This document shows, in pieces, positions 8,425-16,091 of a DNA stretch of 64,000 bases. The notes beneath the pieces were generated by a model that did no database searches, had not been told where the DNA came from, and was given only the letters and a program-made list of their open reading frames with translations. A program made the translations under genes and the position numbers. Numbering within the stretch: position 1 is the first letter of the stretch; every line of letters starts with the position of its first letter. Origin of the DNA: Porticoccus sp950063125 (lineage in GTDB: Bacteria > Pseudomonadota > Gammaproteobacteria > Pseudomonadales > Porticoccaceae); the NCBI RefSeq assembly GCF_963973895.1, contig NZ_CAXBBF010000001.1, one strand, 5' to 3'.

Positions 8425-8452
8425 TTGCCTGCCCTGTTGATAAGAATATAGT
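8425..8452 (+). promoter_or_regulatory. Candidate promoter of the OmpA-like lipoprotein gene
   Basis: TTGCCT at 8425-8430, a 16-nt spacer and TATAGT at 8447-8452. It would give a leader of about 50 nt before the ATG at 8512. Read by eye only. Confidence 0.4.
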
Positions 8453-8511
8453 AGTTTATTGTTTCAGGTATCCACGTTCAGTACGTTTTATCGTTTTAAT
8501 GAGGAAGTCAC

Positions 8512-9162
8512 ATGAAAAAAATTCTGTTAGCCGTTCTCGCTATTTCCCTGGCGGCCTGTATGTCCACAGACCCCTATACCGGACAACAAAAGACAAGCAA
8601 CACAGCGAAGGGGGCTGGTATTGGGGCCGTGTCGGGCGCTTTGATCGGCGCGGCTACCTCCAGTAGCGGGGACCGCAAGAAGGGGGTTCTGACCGGTGCT
8701 GTGGCAGGTGCTGCCGTTGGCGGTGGTATTGGCTATTATATGGACCGTCAGGAAGCCGCACTTCGCGCAAAACTGGAGGGGACCGGTGTTCGGGTTGTTC
8801 GCGAGGGTGACAACATCCGCCTTGTCATGCCTAGCAGTATCACCTTTGGTGTGGATCGTCACGAAGTTCGTTCGGAGTTCTATAGCACACTTGAGTCCGT
8901 TGCCATTGTCCTGAAAGAGTTTGATAAAACCAATATACGCATTGCCGGACACACGGATTCAACCGGTAGTGCAGAATACAACCAGACCCTGAGTGAGCGA
9001 CGTGCAGCCAGTGTTGGCCAGATGCTCATGAGTCAGGGAATTGTGAGTGGACGGGTGTGGAGCACTGGCTATGGTTATCGCTACCCCGTTGCCAGCAATG
9101 ATACGGCAGAGGGTCGACAAGCCAACCGTCGGGTAGAGCTTGAGCTTGTCCCGATCCAGTAG
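8512..9162 (+). CDS. OmpA-family lipoprotein with glycine-zipper region (YiaD-like)
   Basis: A 216-residue envelope lipoprotein. The signal peptide ends in LAAC (Cys near residue 16). Residues about 33-80 are glycine-rich and hydrophobic (GAGIGAVSGALIGAAT, GAVAGAAVGGGIGYYMD), a glycine-zipper pattern. The C-terminal OmpA domain (about 105-213) has the peptidoglycan-binding block IAGHTDSTGSAEYNQTLS and a final GRQANRRVEL. Such proteins tether the outer membrane to peptidoglycan. The start has GAGGAAG 6 nt upstream. An intrinsic terminator follows within 30 nt of the stop. Confidence 0.88.
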   Translation: MKKILLAVLAISLAACMSTDPYTGQQKTSNTAKGAGIGAVSGALIGAATSSSGDRKKGVLTGAVAGAAVGGGIGYYMDRQEAALRAKLEGTGVRVVREGDNIRLVMPSSITFGVDRHEVRSEFYSTLESVAIVLKEFDKTNIRIAGHTDSTGSAEYNQTLSERRAASVGQMLMSQGIVSGRVWSTGYGYRYPVASNDTAEGRQANRRVELELVPIQ

Positions 9163-9970
9163 CACTAAACTGTCTCTGGCTATTTGGCCCCGGCCCGGTT
9201 TCGAAAACCGGGCCGGTTTGCTTTCCAGAGAGTTATCACTACCGCTCCTGCCTGTTGCGTCGGCACAGGACGTACCTGATACGGAACAAGAGCAGTTAAC
9301 GCTGGTTGTAGATGATGGGGGGTTGTCGCTACAACAATTGGGTCCAAAAGCACCGGGACCTGTTCGCTGTGAATTCGCCTTGGGTGCTGCGCGTCATCGT
9401 CGCTTGCACGGTGGCGGCAGGGGGCAGGATATTGCCAAGGCCACCGGCCTAAGCCGTAGTGGATTCCGCCCCCAACTGCTGGATCTTACTGCGGGTCTGG
9501 GTCGCGATGGTTTCATCCTCGCTTCTCTGGGAGCACAGGTGACCATGATAGAGCGAAACCCCGTTATTTATGCGTTGCTTGCCGACGGGCTTTCTCGGGC
9601 TGCTGATAAAGCGGAGGAAGACCCCCCGCTGGCGGAGATCCTTCGGCGTATTAACACAGTCTGTCAGGACTCAGTCGATTACCTGGAAACACTGACGGAT
9701 CAACAATGCCCTGATGTCATTTATCTCGATCCCATGTTTCCGCCCAGAGAAAAGTCCAGCAAAGTGAAAAAAGAGATGCAGATTTTTCATCAGCTCGTGG
9801 GGCCAGACGATGCCGGGGAATTATTGGCCGTGTCTCTCAGCAAGGCGCGCTACCGTGTTGTTGTGAAGCGGCCTGCGCATGCCCCGGTTCTGGAGGGCCG
9901 CGAACCGGGTTACTCTCTGAAGGGAAAATCAACCCGTTTTGATATTTACCCCCTGCAAAAACTTCCCTGA
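9140..9970 (+). CDS. rsmJ: 16S rRNA (guanine-1516-N2)-methyltransferase
   Basis: SAM-dependent methyltransferase that modifies G1516 of 16S rRNA. Family blocks are HRRLHGGGRGQDIAKA, the SAM motif LLDLTAGLGRDGFILASLG and the catalytic-loop region YLDPMFPPREKSSKVKK. The start is uncertain: no ATG lies near the N-terminus, and TTG at 9140 or 9146 would overlap the OmpA gene by about 20 nt; CTG codons at 9170 and 9176 are other options. A strong terminator-like hairpin (9190-9216) falls within the first codons. The gene is convergent with the DUF481 gene, 10 bp away. Confidence 0.85.
   Translation: MSLSRSSSTKLSLAIWPRPGFENRAGLLSRELSLPLLPVASAQDVPDTEQEQLTLVVDDGGLSLQQLGPKAPGPVRCEFALGAARHRRLHGGGRGQDIAKATGLSRSGFRPQLLDLTAGLGRDGFILASLGAQVTMIERNPVIYALLADGLSRAADKAEEDPPLAEILRRINTVCQDSVDYLETLTDQQCPDVIYLDPMFPPREKSSKVKKEMQIFHQLVGPDDAGELLAVSLSKARYRVVVKRPAHAPVLEGREPGYSLKGKSTRFDIYPLQKLP
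9190..9224 (+). terminator. Rho-independent terminator of the OmpA-like gene, inside the rsmJ 5' end
   Basis: Perfect 12-bp GC-rich stem (CCGGCCCGGTTT at 9190-9201, AAACCGGGCCGG at 9205-9216) with a 3-nt loop, followed by TTTGCTTT. It lies 28 nt after the OmpA-like stop. It overlaps codons about 17-28 of the longest rsmJ reading frame. Confidence 0.7.
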
Positions 9971-9980
9971 GTTAGCCCTG

Positions 9981-10985
9981 TCACCATTGATAGCCCAGTG
10001 AAATGACCCATTCTTCATCGGCCCTTTTTTGTCCATCACCGGGTTGATTGACATAATCAAAATCATATCGAAGTTCACTGAACAGGTTGCCGAGCAGTGG
10101 TATCTTAATACCGGTACTACTCTCCGTCTGATTATTGCTGAAGTCGTCCACGGCCCAGAGGAATTCATTTTCATGGAACAGTGTCATGTCCGTTCCGGGC
10201 ACAGGCCAATCCATGCGCATTCTCCAACGTCCCGCCAGGTCTTTTTCTGAGCCCGATCCGTCATAGTGGGAAACCAGCAGAGCGGCGCCCAGCTGTAAAT
10301 TGAATTTCATCTGGTTGGCCAAGTTGATGCGACGGCCTGCACCTGCGCCCAGTTGGTACTGCTCATCAATAGCACTGAAACGATTTTTTACATAGCCCAG
10401 ACGGCCATAGCTGAACCACCGTTCGGTGAAATCATAATTCAGTTGGTAGTTGGTTTCGTAGTGTTCATCTACCACAATCCCATCAGTTTTTTCCGACTCT
10501 GCCAGTAACTCGGCTTCGTGCCTGAACTTTTCCCTTAACCATTGCGTCCTGACAATGAAATCCAGGTCCTCGGTGTCGGTATTGCCGTCTTTACGGTTGA
10601 AGCCAAACCGCACATCGCCAGCAAAAGCCTTGGGGGGTTCCGTGGCTAAAAGTGTCATGAAGGGTAGTGATGGTTTTGTACCCTCATCGCAGTGGCCGGT
10701 AACGGTTCCCTCCATTGTCAGGGAGCAGTTGGTGGCTGACTCATCAGGACTGGTGACAAACGGCATTTTGGAAGAAGAACTGAAATCTGTGACCTGGTTT
10801 TTGGGGATTTTGATCAGACCGAAGATGTCTGATTTCCAGATAACCTGGCTCTCATTCATGGAATCCAGTTCGCCATGGATAATATCTCCGTTTTTTAAGG
10901 TGATTTCACCTGCAAGTGACATTACAGGGAATAGCGTACAGGCCAATAAAATCAGGCGGGGGGGTAAGTTACTCAAATCCGGCAT
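9981..10985 (-). CDS. DUF481 family outer membrane protein (YdiY-like)
   Basis: A 334-residue exported protein with a signal peptide (LILLACTLFPVMSLAGE, cleavage near residue 25). After a short beta-rich N-terminal part (GEITLKNGDIIHGEL), about residues 115-334 are alternating amphipathic strands ending in an aromatic residue (VISLGYQW), typical of a DUF481 beta-barrel. E. coli YdiY is described as an acid- or salt-inducible family member; the exact role is unknown. Convergent with rsmJ. Confidence 0.8.
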   Translation of the reverse strand: MPDLSNLPPRLILLACTLFPVMSLAGEITLKNGDIIHGELDSMNESQVIWKSDIFGLIKIPKNQVTDFSSSSKMPFVTSPDESATNCSLTMEGTVTGHCDEGTKPSLPFMTLLATEPPKAFAGDVRFGFNRKDGNTDTEDLDFIVRTQWLREKFRHEAELLAESEKTDGIVVDEHYETNYQLNYDFTERWFSYGRLGYVKNRFSAIDEQYQLGAGAGRRINLANQMKFNLQLGAALLVSHYDGSGSEKDLAGRWRMRMDWPVPGTDMTLFHENEFLWAVDDFSNNQTESSTGIKIPLLGNLFSELRYDFDYVNQPGDGQKRADEEWVISLGYQW

Positions 10986-11214
10986 TTTCAGTCCTTGTTG
11001 GTGATTGACCTATGCAAAGACAGGCACCCTACAAAAACCGTCATCGAATATCCACTGTGGATGAAAATACTTGAGGTTGTGTCATGGGGGGGAGTCAGAG
11101 TCGCTCGCAACCCGGATGTCGGGCCGTGAGTTGAGGATTGCCTGCGAGGGTGGACTTGGACGCTCCCGTGACGGTAGGTATTCTGTGTGGGTGATCCCGG
11201 GTACCAGCGTGACC

Positions 11215-12351
11215 TTAAAGAAGCAGTTTTTCGAGAATCCGTCGATAAATTTTTTCGAGGGCATCAATATCCTCGACGCTGGCGTTTTCGTTGACCTTGT
11301 GAATCGTGGCATTCACTGGCCCCAGCTCGACGACCTGACAGCCATGGGGGGCGATAAAGCGACCATCAGAGGTGCCTCCTGCCGTCGAAAGTTGCGCTTC
11401 AATGCCGGTGATTTCCCGGATGCTGGTCACCGTAGCCTCTACCAGCGGCCCTCGTTCGGTCAGAAAGGGCTCCCCGCTGAGGTGCCACTGGAGTTCATAG
11501 TCAAGCTGATGTTGTTTGAGAATTGTTTCAGTGCGGGATTTTAGTTGCTCGACGGTCACTTCGGTCGAAAAGCGAAAGTTGAAAAGCACTTGGACGGTCC
11601 CCGGAATCACATTGGTAGCACCGGTGCCGGAGTGAATGTTGGATACCTGAAAACTGGTGGCGGGGAAAAAATGATTGCCGTTGTCCCAACACTCGGCGGC
11701 AAGGTCGGCCAGTGCTGGAGCCACCTTATGAATAGGGTTGTCCGCCAGTTGCGGGTAGGCCACATGACCCTGGATACCCCTGACCACCAGTTCAGCTCCC
11801 AGAGAGCCGCGACGCCCGTTTTTGATCACATCGCCCACGCATTTAGTGCTGGAGGGTTCTCCCACCAGACACCAATCAGGGATTTTATGGTGGTCCAGTA
11901 GCCATTGAACCACCTTCACCGTGCCGTTTACGGCGATACCTTCTTCGTCGCTGGTGATCAGAAAAGCGATCTGTCCCGGATGGTCTGGTTGTGCGGCAAC
12001 AAAATGTTCTACCGCTATGATCATGGCGGCGAGTGAGCCCTTCATATCGGCAGCTCCCCGGCCGTAAAGAACGCCGTTCTCAATGTGGGGGGAGAAAGGT
12101 GGATGTTGCCAGTCACCTTCGGGGCCCGCGGGCACTACATCGGTATGTCCGGCGAAACAGAGCGTTGGGCCTCTTTCACCGCGCACGGCCCAAAAATTAT
12201 CCACATCGCCGAAGGGCAGCCTGACCACACAAAAACCGATGGCCTCCAAACGCTCAATCATCAGTTGCTGGCATCCCTCGTCTGCCGGGGTTACCGAGCG
12301 ACGTTTGATAAGTTCACAGGCCAGTTCAAGAGTGGGGGAGAGGGTAGTCAT
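11215..12351 (-). CDS. dapE: Succinyl-diaminopimelate desuccinylase
   Basis: Zinc-dependent hydrolase that removes succinate from N-succinyl-LL-DAP. At 378 residues it is the usual length. Visible are the metal-binding FAGHTDVVPAG near residue 68, GRGAADMKGS near 97, the glutamate pair in TSDEEG near 133, and GGTSDGRFI and VNATIHKVNE near the C-terminus. It is the third dap gene in a minus-strand group with yffB and dapD, 137 bp downstream of dapD. About 230 bp with no recognisable feature separates it from the DUF481 gene. Confidence 0.97.
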   Translation of the reverse strand: MTTLSPTLELACELIKRRSVTPADEGCQQLMIERLEAIGFCVVRLPFGDVDNFWAVRGERGPTLCFAGHTDVVPAGPEGDWQHPPFSPHIENGVLYGRGAADMKGSLAAMIIAVEHFVAAQPDHPGQIAFLITSDEEGIAVNGTVKVVQWLLDHHKIPDWCLVGEPSSTKCVGDVIKNGRRGSLGAELVVRGIQGHVAYPQLADNPIHKVAPALADLAAECWDNGNHFFPATSFQVSNIHSGTGATNVIPGTVQVLFNFRFSTEVTVEQLKSRTETILKQHQLDYELQWHLSGEPFLTERGPLVEATVTSIREITGIEAQLSTAGGTSDGRFIAPHGCQVVELGPVNATIHKVNENASVEDIDALEKIYRRILEKLLL

Positions 12352-12448
12352 TCAGTGATACTCCGGGGCAGTCATTACAAGTTTAACGAGCTGGGACAGC
12401 CCAGGCCACTGGCATTTTCTGCCAATAGGCAGTATATGGCGGCGGAGT

Positions 12449-12479
12449 CAGTCCGGAGCGCCAAAGGGCGACCGGACTG
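12449..12479 (-). terminator. Hairpin after dapD (possible attenuator or mRNA stabiliser)
   Basis: An interrupted stem: CAGTCCGG/CCGGACTG (8 bp), a small internal bulge, CGCC/GGCG (4 bp) and a 4-nt loop, starting 10 nt after the dapD stop. No T-run follows on the minus strand, so simple intrinsic termination is doubtful. It separates dapD from dapE. Confidence 0.4.
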
Positions 12480-12488
12480 GCAAATATC

Positions 12489-13520
12489 CTAATTGGATAC
12501 GTGCAACGCCTCATTCAATTCCACAGCGGATTTATTGGTCAGGCATTCCACGGCACCTGTCGCAGAATTTCGGCGGAAGAGCAGGTCATCCTTGCCGGCC
12601 AGTTCTCTGGCTTTGGTTTGCCCTACCAACTGGTTCCGGTCATCCAGTAGGCTTACTTTGGTTCCGGCGGTGATATAGAGCCCAGCCTCCACGGTACAGC
12701 GATCACCCAGGGGAATCCCCAGGCCGGAATTGGCACCCAACAGACACTGGTTGCCAATAGTGATAATGATATTGCCGCCACCGGAGAGTGTACCCATGGT
12801 AGAGCTGCCACCGCCCAGATCTGAGCCGGATTTAACGAACACACCTTGGGAGATTCGGCCTTCCACCATACTGGTACCTTCGGTGCCAGCGTTAAAGTTC
12901 ACGAAGCCCTCGTGCATGATAGTGGTGCCTTCACCGATATAAGCCCCGAGGCGTACCCTTGCCGTATCGGCGATGCGAACGCCGGTGGGGACAACGTAAT
13001 CCACCATCTTGGGAAACTTGTCCACACTGTCTACAGACAGAGGAGAGCCTGCCAGGCGGGCCTGTAACTGTCGGGCGGGCAGTTCCCCTATGTCGATGGC
13101 GCCCTCATTGGTCCAGGCAATATTGCGCAACACGCCGAACAATCCGGTCAGGTTTGTGGTGTTGGGTTTTACCAGCCGGTGGGATAGCAGGTGCAATTTC
13201 AGGTAGCCCTCGGGGACGGAGGCCGGGGCATCGTCGCTGACAAGTAGGGTGGCCACTACCGGGCGAGTGCTCTGCTGAAACTGCCTGGCAATCTCTGACT
13301 GCTCTGCTTCTCCCGACGCTGCAAAGGCTGCAGCAAGCGTATCCAGTTGTTCAGCAGTGAGCGTCATCACCTGGTTTTTACCCTGGATTCCCAGTGCGGT
13401 CTGAATCGCAGTGAGGGTGGTGTCTCCGGGGTTTAGTAAAGGTTTTGGGTAGAAAACCTCGAGCCATTCGCCGTTGTTATTCTGGGTGCCGATGCCCAAT
13501 CCAAAGCTGTAGAGTGTCAT
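12489..13520 (-). CDS. dapD: Tetrahydrodipicolinate N-succinyltransferase (Pseudomonas-type DapD)
   Basis: Transfers succinate from succinyl-CoA to tetrahydrodipicolinate in DAP synthesis. The 343-residue form is the longer type found in Pseudomonas and actinobacteria rather than the 274-residue E. coli type. The C-terminal half holds left-handed beta-helix repeats (VRLGAYIGEGTTIMHEGFVN, ISQGVFVKSGSDLGGGSSTM) and the GGGNIIITIGNQCLLGANSG region. The ATG at 13520 begins TLYSFGLGIGTQN. It lies 22 bp after yffB and is probably cotranscribed with it. Confidence 0.95.
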   Translation of the reverse strand: MTLYSFGLGIGTQNNNGEWLEVFYPKPLLNPGDTTLTAIQTALGIQGKNQVMTLTAEQLDTLAAAFAASGEAEQSEIARQFQQSTRPVVATLLVSDDAPASVPEGYLKLHLLSHRLVKPNTTNLTGLFGVLRNIAWTNEGAIDIGELPARQLQARLAGSPLSVDSVDKFPKMVDYVVPTGVRIADTARVRLGAYIGEGTTIMHEGFVNFNAGTEGTSMVEGRISQGVFVKSGSDLGGGSSTMGTLSGGGNIIITIGNQCLLGANSGLGIPLGDRCTVEAGLYITAGTKVSLLDDRNQLVGQTKARELAGKDDLLFRRNSATGAVECLTNKSAVELNEALHVSN

Positions 13521-13542
13521 TGCTTGTTATATCTCCGGAAGA

Positions 13543-13896
13543 TTACAGATTAAAAAGTAAGGTGTACTGATCTGACCGAAAGCCGACGGTAATAGTACCG
13601 TTCTGGTCCAGCACCGGGCGTTTGATCATGGTCGGGTATTTCATAAGCAGGTCGACAACATTGTCTGCAGAGATCTGGTCTTTGACAGCCGGGTCCAGTT
13701 TCCGCCAGGTGGTGCCCACCCTGTTGAGCACTTTTTCCCAACCGGCAGCGGCGATCCAGCGTTCGATCATTTGCGGGTCGAGGCCGTCGGTGCGGACGTC
13801 GTGGAAGCGATAGCTCACCTGTTGTTCATCCAGCCAATGGCGCGCCTTTTTCACGGTATCGCAGTTCTTGATGCCGTAGAGAATGGTTTCGGTCAT
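13543..13896 (-). CDS. yffB: ArsC/Spx-family protein YffB
   Basis: A 117-residue thioredoxin-fold protein of the ArsC/Spx group. The N-terminal YGIKNCDTVKKARHWL carries the single conserved cysteine (C10); RRDLCxxC-type second cysteines are absent. YffB proteins bind glutathione in vitro, but their physiological role is unclear. The frame opens at 13935, but ATG at 13896 matches the family start (MTETILYGIKNC). The pairing yffB-dapD/dapE is conserved in gammaproteobacteria without a known mechanistic reason. Confidence 0.88.
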   Translation of the reverse strand: MTETILYGIKNCDTVKKARHWLDEQQVSYRFHDVRTDGLDPQMIERWIAAAGWEKVLNRVGTTWRKLDPAVKDQISADNVVDLLMKYPTMIKRPVLDQNGTITVGFRSDQYTLLFNL

Positions 13897-14011
13897 AGGA
13901 TTTGTCACGTGGTTGTCATGAATTGGCGTTATCAAGCATCAATACACATAATTGGGTTTAAGCAGCGGCGAAGGATAGCAAACTTGGGCCACGCATTCAC
14001 GGGAGACCGCC

Positions 14012-14533
14012 ATGAAGACGATCGCACTGATTCGTCATGCCAAATCCAGCTGGAAAGATACTACCTTGCCGGACCTGGATCGGCCCCTTAATCGCCGGGG
14101 TCGGTTGAACGCCCCGGAAATGGGGCGCAGGTTACAGGAGCAGCCAGTGTCTCTGAAACGGGTTTTCTCGAGTCCGGCGGTGAGGGCCATGGAAACGGCT
14201 GAGTGGTTGATGCCCAGTCTTGGGTTGAGTGACGCGAAGCTTGAAGTGGTCACGGCCCTGTACACCTTTAATTACGAAGATATCCTGGCCTGGCTGCGAT
14301 CTCTGGACAAAGATGCCGACAGATTCGCCCTGATTTGTCACAATCCGGCCATAACTGATATGGTGAATTTTCTCACCTTGATGCAGATCGATAAAATTCC
14401 CACCTGCGGTATTGCCCTGATGCAGGTTGATGTAAACCATTGGCAGGATTTGGGCGCCGGCATGGCCGAGTTGAGCTATTTTGGTTTCCCAAAAAGTGTC
14501 AGCGGAAAAGCCATTTCACTGGGACCGGGCTAA
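14012..14533 (+). CDS. SixA-like phosphohistidine phosphatase
   Basis: A 173-residue histidine phosphatase. The RHG-type active site is IRHAKSSW (R8, H9), with further conserved parts RVFSSPAVRAMETA and the second catalytic histidine in LICHNPAITDM near residue 111. The closest described relative is SixA, which dephosphorylates histidine-phosphotransfer or PTS proteins; the substrate here cannot be told. It is followed after about 30 nt by a CHAD protein, and the two may act on phosphate or polyphosphate compounds together (inference only). Confidence 0.85.
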   Translation: MKTIALIRHAKSSWKDTTLPDLDRPLNRRGRLNAPEMGRRLQEQPVSLKRVFSSPAVRAMETAEWLMPSLGLSDAKLEVVTALYTFNYEDILAWLRSLDKDADRFALICHNPAITDMVNFLTLMQIDKIPTCGIALMQVDVNHWQDLGAGMAELSYFGFPKSVSGKAISLGPG

Positions 14534-14564
14534 ATGAGCATTGCCTGAAAAGTTACGGATTTTC

Positions 14565-15434
14565 ATGGATAATTTTGTTTTCCAGGCAGGGGATCTAAGT
14601 GCAGAACTCAACCGTGTCGTCCTCCAGCAAACGAAATTGGCGCGGGAACAACTGCAGTCTCTGACCTCAAAAGAGCTCGAAGGTATTCACGGAGCGCGCA
14701 AATGCTTTAAACGCCTGCGTGCCTGTTACCGATTGCTGAAATCAACGGATAGGACAACCTTCCTGCAGGGCAATCAGTTCTTTCGCGACCTCTCCGCCAA
14801 GTTGTCTGTTCTCCGCGACACCCAGGTCATGAGGCAAACCCTGTTGTCACTGCGTGCCGGCAATCACGGGTTGGTCGATACTGCGGTCTTTGACCAACTG
14901 GAGCGACAGCTGGCATTGCAACAGCGAGAGTCGATAGCCCAGGCAATGGCCCAGGCACAGCTGGTATGCGATCAATTGGGGCAGTTTCTCCGTCGGTACA
15001 ATCAGGCGGAAAAACTGACTCTGGACTCAGATGTTCTGCTCAGGGCCCTGGTCAAAAGCTATACCTTGGCACGACGCAGTTGGAAACCGGCGCGGCACAG
15101 TGGTGATGACGATGATTGCCACCATTGGCGCAAATGCACCAAGTATTACTGGTATCAACTACGGCTGATCTCGGTGCTCTGTCCACCACCCAAAAAACAA
15201 CTGAATTTGCTGGAAAGGCTGTGTAGCCTCCTGGGTGACTATCACGACCTGGCTGTATTAAAAGTGCAGTTGACAAGGATGGCCACCGCTGAGCAATCGT
15301 TGCAGGCGCTAATTGCCCAGCGGCAGCGGCAACTGTTTCGGGAGGCTGATGATCTGGCTGAGTCGCTATTCAAGCGTCGCGCAGGTCATTATGCCGCGTG
15401 GCTGGCCAATCGTTGGCGCAAGACTGTGCCTTAG
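14565..15434 (+). CDS. CHAD domain protein
   Basis: A 289-residue, mostly helical and strongly basic protein with the conserved histidines expected of a CHAD domain: HGARKCFKRLRACYRLLK near residue 38 and HHWRKCTKYYWYQLRLI near 186. CHAD proteins bind inorganic polyphosphate and often localise to polyphosphate granules. There is no linked CYTH/triphosphatase domain. ATG at 14565 (ACGGA 7 nt upstream) is preferred over TTG at 14541. Its TAG stop directly abuts the stop codon of the convergent nth with no base between. Confidence 0.85.
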   Translation: MDNFVFQAGDLSAELNRVVLQQTKLAREQLQSLTSKELEGIHGARKCFKRLRACYRLLKSTDRTTFLQGNQFFRDLSAKLSVLRDTQVMRQTLLSLRAGNHGLVDTAVFDQLERQLALQQRESIAQAMAQAQLVCDQLGQFLRRYNQAEKLTLDSDVLLRALVKSYTLARRSWKPARHSGDDDDCHHWRKCTKYYWYQLRLISVLCPPPKKQLNLLERLCSLLGDYHDLAVLKVQLTRMATAEQSLQALIAQRQRQLFREADDLAESLFKRRAGHYAAWLANRWRKTVP

Positions 15435-16088
15435 TCAGGCTTTGCGGGTTTTGATGGGTCGTTTCCGGTTGGGAAAACAGGTTTTGCAGATGTCGCAACT
15501 CAGTCCATTGCAGTTGCGGGCGGGGCAGTGCTCGCGACCGTAGTAAATAATCTGCAGGTGCAGGGCGTTCCAACTTTCCCTGGGAAACAACCGTTTCAGA
15601 TCCTTTTCTGTCTGCACCACGCTGTTGCCATTGCTCAATCCCCAGCGCTGGGCGAGGCGGTGAATGTGGGTGTCAACCGGAAAGGCGGGGTGGCCAAAGG
15701 CCTGAGACATGACCACACTGGCCGTTTTGTGGCCGACGCCGGGCAACGTTTCAAGCGCTGCGATATCTTCAGGCACATCCCCGTCGTACTGGTCTACCAG
15801 TATCTTTGAGAGATTTACAATGGCTTTGGACTTCTGGGGTGCCAGACCACAGGGGCGAATAATGTCATATACCTGCTGTTGTGAAACCCGGCTCATGGCC
15901 TGAGCATTATCGGCTAACGCGAACAGTCTGGGGGTTACCTGGTTGACTCGTTCATCGGTACATTGGGCGGATAGCAACACGGCTACCAGCAGGGTGAAGG
16001 CATCCTGATGGACAAGGGGGATTGGTGGGTTTGGGTACAATTGATCCAGCCTATGGCGGATAAACGCTGCCCGATCTTTTTTGAGCAT
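15435..16088 (-). CDS. nth: Endonuclease III with atypical cysteine spacing
   Basis: DNA glycosylase/AP lyase for oxidised pyrimidines. The helix-hairpin-helix LPGVGHKTASVV contains the catalytic lysine and VDTHIHRLAQRWGL the catalytic aspartate, both near their E. coli positions (120 and 138). The C-terminal iron-sulfur loop differs from the usual C-X6-C-X2-C-X5-C: cysteines are at 188, 193, 198, 201 and 204. Positions 188, 198 and 204 match standard ligands; the standard second ligand position (195) is glycine, with extra cysteines at 193 and 201. The ATG at 16088 lies 3 bp after the dapC stop. Confidence 0.93.
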   Translation of the reverse strand: MLKKDRAAFIRHRLDQLYPNPPIPLVHQDAFTLLVAVLLSAQCTDERVNQVTPRLFALADNAQAMSRVSQQQVYDIIRPCGLAPQKSKAIVNLSKILVDQYDGDVPEDIAALETLPGVGHKTASVVMSQAFGHPAFPVDTHIHRLAQRWGLSNGNSVVQTEKDLKRLFPRESWNALHLQIIYYGREHCPARNCNGLSCDICKTCFPNRKRPIKTRKA

Positions 16089-16091
16089 GTT

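Noticed and set aside
11050..11062. Palindrome ATCCACTGTGGAT upstream of the DUF481 gene as a DnaA or regulator site
   Set aside because: Short, only loosely similar to a DnaA box, and isolated; expected by chance at this window size.
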